Source: Oscillospiraceae bacterium
GTDB lineage: Bacteria; Bacillota; Clostridia; Oscillospirales; Acutalibacteraceae
Assembly: GCA_015065845.1 (NCBI GenBank)
Contig: SVPQ01000009.1
Coordinates: 1-64,000, forward strand
Reading direction: 5' to 3'
Length of the DNA stretch: 64,000 bases
In this document: positions 33,663-41,465 of the stretch, in pieces
How the letters are laid out: the number at the start of each line of letters is the position of its first letter
Position numbering within the stretch: position 1 is the first letter of the stretch
Translations under genes and position numbers: made by a program
The notes under the pieces: model-generated
Databases searched by the model: none
What the model saw: the letters and a program-made list of their open reading frames with translations, nothing else
What the model was told of the DNA's origin: nothing

Positions 33663-35387
33663 ATGAGTATTAAAAAAATAGTTGCTTTAGCGGGTGGTGC
33701 CGCATTAGGTTATGTGGCAAGTAAAAAGTTATTAAAACAGGATTTCTGCCCGAAATGTGCAGTAAACAAAGTTATTGCCGCAACAAAAGTACAACCACTT
33801 GAAAAAGAACTTTATAATAACGGTGTTGCTCTTACACCACCTATGGGTTGGAGTAGTTGGAACACATTCCGTCACACTATTGACGAAAACTTAATTAAAG
33901 AAATTGCAGACGCAATGAAAAAGAGTGGACTTCTTGATGCTGGTTACAAGTATATAAATCTTGATGACTGTTGGCAAAGTTCACTTCGTACTGCTGACGG
34001 CAAATTACAAGGTGACTTAACTCGCTTTCCGAAAGGAATTAAACCTCTTGTTGAAGACCTCAACAAAGACGGTTTTAAAGTAGGGCTTTACACTTCAAAT
34101 GGTACTCTCACCTGCGAGGATTTACCTGCAAGTCTTTACCACGAAAAAGAAGACGCTGACACTCTTGCAGAATGGGGCGTGGAATACTTTAAATATGACT
34201 TCTGTCACAATGAAGTAATACCATCTGTTGCACCAAGTATTGATAAAATATTTATTGGTACAAACAATGGTAAAGATTTTATTGAACTTGAGGCAGAGCA
34301 CGGCACACTTTTAGGCGGTGCAAAGGTATTTAAAGACGAAAAATTTAAAAGTGGCTTTGTAGTTGGTGCTCTTTGTGCTAACAATGGTGCTTTACTTTTT
34401 GATACTATTGATGTACCTGAAACAGATGAATATGTTTTAACAATTGTATTCAAAAAAGGTGGTCTTCAGAAGAAATTCTTAGTTTGTACAGTCAATGATA
34501 CCGATGAATACGATTGTTACTTCCCATCATCAAAAGGTTTTACACCTGACGGAAGACTTCAGGTTAAAATAAAACTCAACAAAGGTCTTAACACAATCAA
34601 GTTTTCTAACCCTGTTGGCTCTCGTATGGATTCTGCCGCAAGACAGTACACAAATATGGGGCAAGAGTTAAAAAGAGCAACAAAAGAATATGCAGAGAAA
34701 AATGGTGTAGAAGAAAAACCAATTTGCTATTCAATTTGTGAATGGGGTATGAATCAACCTTGGAAATGGGGTGCTAAAGCGGGTAACCTCTGGCGTACTA
34801 CAATGGATATTAAGCCTAACTACCCTTCACTTTTATATTGCTATGAATTAAATGTAAGGCTTTACAAAAGTGCAGTGCCTGGTGGATGGAATGACCCTGA
34901 TATGCTTGAAGTTGGTGTTGGCTCACTCACAATGGAAGAAAACAAATCACACTTCACTTTATGGTGTATGATGGCAGCTCCGCTTATTTTAGGTAATGAT
35001 GTTAGAAAATTCTTAAAAGAAGACGGTTCAGTTGACACTGATAATAAAGTGTTAGAAATTTTAACAAATAAAAATCTTATCGCAATTGACCAGGATAAGC
35101 TCGGCAAACAGGCAAAAAGAATTTTTACAGATGGTGTTTCAGATATACTTGTAAAACCATTAGAAAATGGCGAAATTGCACTTTGTTTCTTCAATAAAGG
35201 TAACGCTCAAAGGGAGATGAGCATTACTTTTAATAAACTTCACAATGATATTTATGTAAACTTACCAATAGTAGATGAATATGAAGCGACTGACCTCTGG
35301 ACAGAAGAAACAGTTGAACTTAAAAATTCAATTTCTGCAAGTGTTGCACCACACGGTGTAATGGTTTATAAAATTAAAGCGAAATAA
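33663..35387 (+). CDS. GH27-type alpha-galactosidase with inserted beta-domain
   Basis: 574 residues from the ATG at 33663, 6 bases after GGGGTG; the in-frame ATG at 33654 overlaps that site. A hydrophobic N-terminal segment (about 5-22) may anchor it. The TIM barrel starts at TPPMGWSSWNTF (58-69) and has LDDCW (100-104), nucleophile Asp179 in YFKYDF, and WNDPDMLEVG (409-418) with acid/base Asp413. Between these, about residues 195-325 form a beta-rich insert (LEAEHGTLLGGAKV...) that looks like a CBM35/CBM6-type module, an unusual position. It should release alpha-linked galactose. Coupled to the phosphoesterase upstream. Confidence 0.88.
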   Translation: MSIKKIVALAGGAALGYVASKKLLKQDFCPKCAVNKVIAATKVQPLEKELYNNGVALTPPMGWSSWNTFRHTIDENLIKEIADAMKKSGLLDAGYKYINLDDCWQSSLRTADGKLQGDLTRFPKGIKPLVEDLNKDGFKVGLYTSNGTLTCEDLPASLYHEKEDADTLAEWGVEYFKYDFCHNEVIPSVAPSIDKIFIGTNNGKDFIELEAEHGTLLGGAKVFKDEKFKSGFVVGALCANNGALLFDTIDVPETDEYVLTIVFKKGGLQKKFLVCTVNDTDEYDCYFPSSKGFTPDGRLQVKIKLNKGLNTIKFSNPVGSRMDSAARQYTNMGQELKRATKEYAEKNGVEEKPICYSICEWGMNQPWKWGAKAGNLWRTTMDIKPNYPSLLYCYELNVRLYKSAVPGGWNDPDMLEVGVGSLTMEENKSHFTLWCMMAAPLILGNDVRKFLKEDGSVDTDNKVLEILTNKNLIAIDQDKLGKQAKRIFTDGVSDILVKPLENGEIALCFFNKGNAQREMSITFNKLHNDIYVNLPIVDEYEATDLWTEETVELKNSISASVAPHGVMVYKIKAK

Positions 35388-35407
35388 AACCATTAAGGAG
35401 AATGATT

Positions 35408-36382
35408 ATGGATAGAAAATTATTAAAACAAAACGCGAAAGCAAATTTCAAAAAACGATGGGGTGATTCTATTGTTATCACGCTCATTATGTATGGTGCA
35501 GGCACAGTACTTTCACTTTTATTACTACCTGTACAAACAGGGGAACCAACAGAATCAACTGTTGCTCTGATTATGGGTTCATCTTTAATTACAATAGCAT
35601 TTTCACTCCTCGTTCTTCCGATATTCCAAGTAGGTTGTATAAGATTTTTTCAGAAACTCAGAATGAATGTGCCTACAGGAATAGGTGAAGTAACTGGAAA
35701 CTTTAAAGATGGTAATTTTAAAAACATTGTTTTAACAAACTTAATAATGTATATAAAAATTTATCTTTGGACTTTGCTTTTTATTATTCCGGGTATTATT
35801 AAAACTTATGAATATCGCCTTATCCCATATATTCTTGCTGTTCGCCCTGATATTGACAGAAAAGAAGCCTTCAGATTAAGCAAAATACTTATGGATGGTT
35901 ATAAATGGAAGTCTTTTGTTCTCGATCTTTCTTTCTGGGGGTGGAATATTTTAGCCGCTTACACTATGGGTATTTTAGGCATTGTTTATGTTTACCCATA
36001 TATGAATGCAACTTATGTTGAATTCTATTCATTCACAAGAGCAATGGCACTTCAGAAAGGTCTTATTACCCCAATGGATTTACCTGACTACGAACCACCA
36101 ATGCAAAATGGTTTCGGAATGAATAATGGTTTCGGTTTCAATCCACAGCAACAAGGATATCAGAACCAATACCAGCAACCGCCTTACCAAAACCAATATA
36201 ATCAAGGCTATCAACAACCATTCCAGCAACAACCTTTTGCACCACAACAACCAACACAACAAGCTCCTTTCTGGCAGGAAACAAACCAACCAGTAGGTAA
36301 TGTTGAAACTATGCCAAATGAACAACCTGTTAGCGAAGATGAGGCTACCGAAGTTGACTTTAAGCCGGTAGATGAAAACTAG
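35408..36382 (+). CDS. DUF975 membrane protein with Gln/Asn/Pro-rich tail
   Basis: 324 residues from the ATG at 35408, 7 bases after AAGGAG. RKLLKQNAKANFKKRWGDSI is a typical DUF975 opening. Several membrane helices lie between about 22 and 215, including IIPGIIKTYEYRLIPYILA. The last 110 residues are rich in Gln, Asn, Pro, Gly and aromatic residues (QQQGYQNQYQQPPYQNQ), a disordered cytoplasmic tail. Function of DUF975 is unknown. The stop codon TAG is formed by the first heptads of repeat element C. Confidence 0.8.
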   Translation: MDRKLLKQNAKANFKKRWGDSIVITLIMYGAGTVLSLLLLPVQTGEPTESTVALIMGSSLITIAFSLLVLPIFQVGCIRFFQKLRMNVPTGIGEVTGNFKDGNFKNIVLTNLIMYIKIYLWTLLFIIPGIIKTYEYRLIPYILAVRPDIDRKEAFRLSKILMDGYKWKSFVLDLSFWGWNILAAYTMGILGIVYVYPYMNATYVEFYSFTRAMALQKGLITPMDLPDYEPPMQNGFGMNNGFGFNPQQQGYQNQYQQPPYQNQYNQGYQQPFQQQPFAPQQPTQQAPFWQETNQPVGNVETMPNEQPVSEDEATEVDFKPVDEN

Positions 36383-36614
36383 GGACTAGGAATTAAGGAC
36401 TAGTCAATAAAAAATCTACAATAATAATAAATAATAATAAATAATAATAAATAAAACATCCTATCATTTTCAGTTACTTTCAACTAAAAATGATAGGATA
36501 AATTTATTTTATTCAATTTACAATGTCAACGCAGTTCCGAAACTATTCACTATTATCCCTTATCTTGAAAATAGCGAAGCCCCTAGTTCCTAGTTTCTGG
36601 TCCCTAGTCCCTAG
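36379..36614. repeat. Repeat element C: heptad termini plus hairpin
   Basis: The left terminus 36379-36403 (CTAGGGACTAGGAATTAAGG...) and right terminus 36580-36614 are inverted; both open with CTAGGGACTAGG from the outer side and keep 7-nt phase. Each terminus contains the stop codon of the adjoining gene: TAG at 36380-36382 and TAG (complement) at 36611-36613. Inside are a period-10 AATAATAATA tract (36423-36455), the hairpin ATCCTATCATTTT / AAAATGATAGGAT (36458-36499), and AACGCAGTTCCGA, shared with element A. The whole convergent intergenic space is element. Confidence 0.75.
36458..36499. terminator. Hairpin core of element C
   Basis: Perfect 13-bp arms ATCCTATCATTTT and AAAATGATAGGAT with inner AGTT/AACT pairing. 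It lies between convergent genes and may terminate both. Confidence 0.6.
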
Positions 36615-39600
36615 ATTTTAACTTTATAGCACTTAATCTCAAATGGATTGATTGTAAATGAAAGTTTGTTGCCGTTTGCAATAGAAACTGCTACATCATT
36701 TCTTTCAAGCAAGTCACATTCTGCAACAGATTTAATATCACTAAAGAGTTCTGCTGTTACATCTACACGAGCACCTGCTTTTTCAACAAAGCGGATGATA
36801 TAAGCATCTTCATCTTCACATTTTTTAACTGCTTCAAGAGTAACATTCTTACCATCAACCTTAATGAATGAACCAGCTACACTACCTTTAGCATCTGATT
36901 TAACATCAACTGCAACTGCAGGGTTGTTCATTTCAAGACCGCGTACTAATGTTTCTGCATTCTTCCAGTTACCACTATGTGGATAAATAGAATAAGTGAA
37001 GTAGTGGTCACCACGGTCAGACATCGGGTCCGGATTCATTGGTGCTTTAAGAAGTGTGATAATCATTCTTTGCTTATCTACTTCATAACCATATTTACAA
37101 TCGTTGAGAATTGTAACACCATAATTGTCTTCTGACATATCAATGAAGTTGTGAGCAGAAACTTCAAACTTCGCTTTATCGTAAGGATTATGACGATAGT
37201 TAGAGCTTTCAATTGTTGCGTAAGCAATATCTCTTGTGAACTTCTGTGCTTTAACATCTACATCGAAACCAACTTTAAGGAGTTTTTCCTGTTCGTGCCA
37301 GCTGATGAATGTATCAAAGTCAATTTTGTCAAGTTCATTATAGAGAATAATGTTTTGTTTAAGAAGAGACTTATTAATATTCTTTTCGATAGAAACTACT
37401 GTGAATACATCACCTGTTGTGATTCCTGTGATTTTTCCAGCTTCTGTATCAAATTCTCTGTCAACATAAGAAGCAACGATATCCCACGCATCATATTTAC
37501 CAGGAAGGTCTTCATAAAGACGGAATACATTACCTTTACCGCTGAGAACCTCACGATTGTTTTTCTTATCAAGAATAGATGTGATTTCAGCTGCATCATC
37601 AAGAACTACCTTGAAGTTATCATTTTCAACCGCACCAGAAAATGCAACTGATTTTGCTTCTGCAACCTTTGCATCTTTAGTGTAGAATACTTTGTAACCT
37701 ACCGCTGGAATATCCTTTGCAATAAATACAAGTACTTTTGTGCCATCAAGTTTTGTATAAGCCTGTGTTGGAACTTTGTTGCCGTCCGCATCATAAATTT
37801 CAACATCTTTATATGGAAGTTCAATTTTGCTTGTTGCAACAGTGCCAAGTGAATTGAAGAGTGCGAATGGCTTACCATATTTTTCGCTACCGTCAACATT
37901 ACCTGCAAGTACATCGAGTGCTTCACTTCTTACGCTTTCACCGATTTTAATAATGTCTTCGTAAATAGCACAAAGGTCAGCGAATACTTCTGTAATGTGT
38001 GAACCAGGAAGTGAGTCATGGAACTGATTTGTTAAAATCATCTGCCAGCCTTCGTTAAGTTTCTCAAGTGGATACTTGTAACCATATTTCATAGCAATAC
38101 TTGCAAACATTTCTGCTTGTCTGTAAAGGTTTTCACAATATCTGTTATATTTTTTAAGAAGTGCTTTAGTTGTGTGAACACCACGGTGCTCTTCTAAGTA
38201 AAGCTCATCTTTCCATGTAGGAATATTAGTTTCTGTTGCATTTGCTTTCATTCTTGCAAGAGAATCTTCAATCTTACTTGTCTGTGTCTTTGGAAGACCA
38301 GGGAAGTTTTTGTAACGCTTTACATATTCAAGCATTTCGGTATCAACACCACCGCCGCCGTCACCCCAGCCGTAGCAATACATTGATTCTCCGATTGTTT
38401 CTTTGTCTGTATATTTCTTCCAGTTAACTTTAAGTGAGTCTGCTTCAACAGTACCAATAAAGTGTGTTGGTGGAACAATTGAGAATACTTTTGAACCGTC
38501 AGGACCTTCCCACCAGAATGTATTATATTGCCATGGGTTTGTATCATTCCAGATACCCATTTTATGAGTAACGAAATATTCAACACCTGCTTTTTTGAGA
38601 ATTTGTGGCATTGCATAACCATTACCAAATACATCAGGTACCCAGCAGGTTTTTGGTGTAATACCAAATTCTTTTTCTGCAAAGCGAACACCGTGAAGAA
38701 GTTGACGAACGAAAGATTCACCTGAAACTAAGTTACAGTCAGGCTCAACCCACATAGCACCGATATATTCCCATCTGCCCTCTTTGATTCTGTCTTGTAC
38801 TTGTCTGTAAAGAGATGGGTATCTCTTTGCCATTTCGATATATGTAGGTGCAGTACTTTGTGAGAAAATAAAGTCAGGGTACTGCTCCATAAGACGAAGC
38901 ATTGTAGCGTGAGTTCTGCCTAATTTTCTTATATATTCTTTATAAGCCCACATAAATACAATATCAAGGTGAGAGTTACCAACGAGTGCTAAATTACCCT
39001 CTGATTTGTAGTTAGGGTTATTATAAACTTTATCTTTAAGAACTTTTTGTGCTTTTAAAAGACCTGCTTTGAATTCTTCACCATCGAGGTCGAAGTTCAC
39101 ATAAGTAAATGCTTCTTTTAAAGTTGCTCTTATAAGTTCTTGTAAACCTGTGTCGTGAACAGGCATAAAGAGTGCATTGAACACTGCTTTGAAATCCCAG
39201 TAAATTTCTTCAATAACAGGGTCAACTACACCTATAAATGAGCAAGAGAGTGTTTTAACTGTTGACTCGTTTGAGTGCCATACATAGTAAGACTCAATAT
39301 CAACATCGTAGTGCTCGTCACCTTTTGCACATTCTGTAAGTAAAACAGAGTTTCTGAATGGGTCAAGACCCTGATAAGGCTCACCATTAAGAGTTAAAAG
39401 CGAGTCACCGCCGAAATATACATTAAGAGTAACTTTTTTACCTTTGAAACGAGCAGGCATATCGAATGAATTTTTAAAGAAAGCACTCCAACCATTGTTA
39501 CCCCAACGGTCGCCAACATTTAATTCTTTCCATTCATCGTAAAGATATTCATAATCATCAACGCCCTTGTAGATGCATTCTTTCATCTTCCAGGCAGGAA

Positions 39601-39775
39601 TTGACTCAATATCAGTATAAATTCTCTTTTTAAGATTTTTAATTTTGAGTGCCGCAACATCATCAAATGAGAAAATACCTCTTTGCTTACCCTTTGTAGC
39701 ATCACGCCAGTCATCAACATGAGCATCCATAGCATCGAGTGCTGCAACGGCATCCATATTTTTGATTTCTGCCAA
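36611..39775 (-). CDS. Alpha-mannosidase, GH38
   Basis: 1054 residues, a full GH38 length. GNSHLDIVFMW (zinc-binding HxD), VEPDCNLVSGESFVRQLLHG, VPDVFGNGYAMPQIL with the nucleophile Asp, and NQFHDSLPGSH follow in the expected order, then the C-terminal beta-sandwich domains. It should cleave alpha-mannosides, likely from N-glycans or mannan. No signal peptide, so the enzyme is cytoplasmic and would need imported oligosaccharide. It starts at TTG, a few bases after GGAAGGAAG; an ATG six codons later is possible. Divergent to a GPH sugar symporter, the probable importer. Its stop codon lies in repeat element C. Confidence 0.94.
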   Translation of the reverse strand: MAEIKNMDAVAALDAMDAHVDDWRDATKGKQRGIFSFDDVAALKIKNLKKRIYTDIESIPAWKMKECIYKGVDDYEYLYDEWKELNVGDRWGNNGWSAFFKNSFDMPARFKGKKVTLNVYFGGDSLLTLNGEPYQGLDPFRNSVLLTECAKGDEHYDVDIESYYVWHSNESTVKTLSCSFIGVVDPVIEEIYWDFKAVFNALFMPVHDTGLQELIRATLKEAFTYVNFDLDGEEFKAGLLKAQKVLKDKVYNNPNYKSEGNLALVGNSHLDIVFMWAYKEYIRKLGRTHATMLRLMEQYPDFIFSQSTAPTYIEMAKRYPSLYRQVQDRIKEGRWEYIGAMWVEPDCNLVSGESFVRQLLHGVRFAEKEFGITPKTCWVPDVFGNGYAMPQILKKAGVEYFVTHKMGIWNDTNPWQYNTFWWEGPDGSKVFSIVPPTHFIGTVEADSLKVNWKKYTDKETIGESMYCYGWGDGGGGVDTEMLEYVKRYKNFPGLPKTQTSKIEDSLARMKANATETNIPTWKDELYLEEHRGVHTTKALLKKYNRYCENLYRQAEMFASIAMKYGYKYPLEKLNEGWQMILTNQFHDSLPGSHITEVFADLCAIYEDIIKIGESVRSEALDVLAGNVDGSEKYGKPFALFNSLGTVATSKIELPYKDVEIYDADGNKVPTQAYTKLDGTKVLVFIAKDIPAVGYKVFYTKDAKVAEAKSVAFSGAVENDNFKVVLDDAAEITSILDKKNNREVLSGKGNVFRLYEDLPGKYDAWDIVASYVDREFDTEAGKITGITTGDVFTVVSIEKNINKSLLKQNIILYNELDKIDFDTFISWHEQEKLLKVGFDVDVKAQKFTRDIAYATIESSNYRHNPYDKAKFEVSAHNFIDMSEDNYGVTILNDCKYGYEVDKQRMIITLLKAPMNPDPMSDRGDHYFTYSIYPHSGNWKNAETLVRGLEMNNPAVAVDVKSDAKGSVAGSFIKVDGKNVTLEAVKKCEDEDAYIIRFVEKAGARVDVTAELFSDIKSVAECDLLERNDVAVSIANGNKLSFTINPFEIKCYKVKI

Positions 39776-39826
39776 AAAAATCTTCCTTCCCTAAACTGCG
39801 AAACAGTTTTATTTTCATACTCTTTC

Positions 39827-39855
39827 AGTATAGCATTATTGGTATTTATTTTCAA
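39827..39855 (-). promoter_or_regulatory. Promoter of the GH38 gene
   Basis: On the minus strand TTGAAA (39850-39855) and TATACT (39827-39832), 17 bases apart. An ATACT...AGTAT inverted repeat overlaps the -10 region (about 39818-39832) and recalls the palindrome in the divergent symporter promoter. Confidence 0.65.
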
Positions 39856-39889
39856 TAAGTAATTTGTTTATTTTTGAAATATTTTATAG

Positions 39890-39919
39890 TTGATTTCACA
39901 GTATAGAATACTGTATAAT
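39890..39919 (+). promoter_or_regulatory. Promoter of the GPH symporter with embedded operator
   Basis: TTGATT (39890-39895) and TATAAT (39914-39919) are 18 bases apart. The spacer holds a perfect palindrome, ACAGTAT-AGA-ATACTGT (39898-39914), placed to block polymerase. The repressor is unknown. Confidence 0.7.
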
Positions 39920-39951
39920 TAAATTACAAAGAAATAAAAGGCGGTGCATTT

Positions 39952-41379
39952 ATGAAGTATGTTTCTAAAAAAGAGCAAGTAAACTATCTCGCCGGTCTTT
40001 CAGGGCAAAATTTAGTTTATTCGCTTATTGGCGGTTCGTTTTTTACATATTTTATGACAGATATTGCTATGTTCCCTGCAGCTGTGGTTTCTATAATTCT
40101 CATAGCAATGAAAGTCTGGGACGGTGTAAACGACCCAATTGTTGGTTCTTTCGTTGACAGACACAGTTTCAAAAACGGCGAAAAATTAAGGCCCTTTTTA
40201 CGCTACACCCCTCTGCCCGTTGGTGTGTTTACAGTTTTAATATTCCTTGTATTTTCAACGGAAGAAAGTCTATTATGGCTCAGAGTTTCGTACTTTATAA
40301 TTATGTATATCGCGTGGGATATAGCCTACACTTTACAAGATGTTTCAATATGGGGAATTACTGCATCCGTTTCACCTGACAGTAATGAAAGAGATAATTT
40401 CATTAAATGGGCAAGAACAATCGGTTCATTGGTTTATGGTATTTTCAATATGTTAATACCAATGTTTATTGAAATGATTGCTCTAAGAACACAAAATAAG
40501 ATGTCTTTAGTTACACTTGTTTTCGCTGTGATTTTCGGTCTTGGTGGCGGAATGCTCAGTTACCGTTCTTATAAAGCACAAGAAAGAATTAAAATAAACC
40601 CACAGACGCAACAAAGTTCATTAAAAGAAAGTTTTTCACTTCTCTTTAAAAACAAAATGATGCTTTTAGTAACACTTGCAAATCTCTTTGGTTCTTTAGG
40701 TTTTGGTGTTCAGTTAGTCACCTATTTCTTCAAGTATAAATTACCTGTAGATTTCCCTGGTGCCGATGGATTTATTGGTGCATTAGGACTTACAACAATT
40801 TACTTTGCAATTACAAATGTACCACAGTTTATTGGTATGATTTTTGCCGATAAATTAAAGAAAATCTTTAAAGGTTATGTCAATGTACTTATATTTATTC
40901 AGGCAACAAATGCAGTGGTAAGAACTGTTGCTTTCTTAATAGGATTTGAGGGTGTAAACTTTTGGATTGGTATGGGACTTTTAGCAATAGGCTCAATTCC
41001 GATGGGTGCTTTGAGTATTGCACAAACCTCTGTTTTCTGTGACAGTGTTGACTATATGGAATGGGAAACCGGTAAAAGAACAGAAGGTGTTACATTCTCG
41101 ATGCAGACATTCTTCACAAAAGTTTCGAGCGGTATTACCGGAGGTCTTGCTACACTTTCGTTATCCCTCTTAGGTTACAACGCTATTGATGATACTGCAA
41201 CATCTTTCATCGGAACACAAACTGAAGCTTTTGACACATGGATATGGCCACTTGTTATGCTCACTCCAGTTATTGCAAGTGTTCTTTATATAATTCCATT
41301 GTTCTTTATAAGATACTCACCTGAAAAAAGAGCACAGGTTGAAAAAGAGTTAGCAGAAAGACGAAACTCTGTTAATTAG
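39952..41379 (+). CDS. GPH family glycoside:cation symporter (MFS)
   Basis: 475 residues with about 12 transmembrane helices. The opening LAGLSGQNLVYSLIGGSFFTYFMTD and KVWDGVNDPIVGSFVDR are typical of the glycoside-pentoside-hexuronide cation symporter family (MelB-like). Likely imports an oligosaccharide or glycoside with a cation. It is divergent to the GH38 mannosidase and has a palindromic operator in its promoter, so alpha-mannosides are a plausible substrate; this is inference. Followed by a perfect 22-bp hairpin. Confidence 0.88.
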   Translation: MKYVSKKEQVNYLAGLSGQNLVYSLIGGSFFTYFMTDIAMFPAAVVSIILIAMKVWDGVNDPIVGSFVDRHSFKNGEKLRPFLRYTPLPVGVFTVLIFLVFSTEESLLWLRVSYFIIMYIAWDIAYTLQDVSIWGITASVSPDSNERDNFIKWARTIGSLVYGIFNMLIPMFIEMIALRTQNKMSLVTLVFAVIFGLGGGMLSYRSYKAQERIKINPQTQQSSLKESFSLLFKNKMMLLVTLANLFGSLGFGVQLVTYFFKYKLPVDFPGADGFIGALGLTTIYFAITNVPQFIGMIFADKLKKIFKGYVNVLIFIQATNAVVRTVAFLIGFEGVNFWIGMGLLAIGSIPMGALSIAQTSVFCDSVDYMEWETGKRTEGVTFSMQTFFTKVSSGITGGLATLSLSLLGYNAIDDTATSFIGTQTEAFDTWIWPLVMLTPVIASVLYIIPLFFIRYSPEKRAQVEKELAERRNSVN

Positions 41380-41392
41380 GTGTTAGAAATTT

Positions 41393-41440
41393 AATGGACG
41401 CGTATAGTAAAAATTTGCATTTTTACTATACGCGTCCATT
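41393..41440. repeat. Perfect 22-bp inverted repeat with 4-base loop
   Basis: Arms 41393-41414 and 41419-41440 (AATGGACGCGTATAGT... and its complement) match at all 22 positions around TTGC. No long T tract follows. It lies between convergent genes, so it is probably a bidirectional terminator of unusual strength; a small mobile palindrome is an alternative. Confidence 0.85.
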
Positions 41441-41465
41441 GTTACTCTTAATTCAACAAAAAGGT

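Noticed and set aside
36423-36455. AATAATAATA tract as a phase-variation switch
   Set aside because: It lies between convergent genes inside element C and not in a coding region or promoter, so it cannot switch a gene on or off in an obvious way.
37151-37651. 166-codon open frame on the plus strand
   Set aside because: Antisense to the GH38 mannosidase, no ribosome binding site and no family features.
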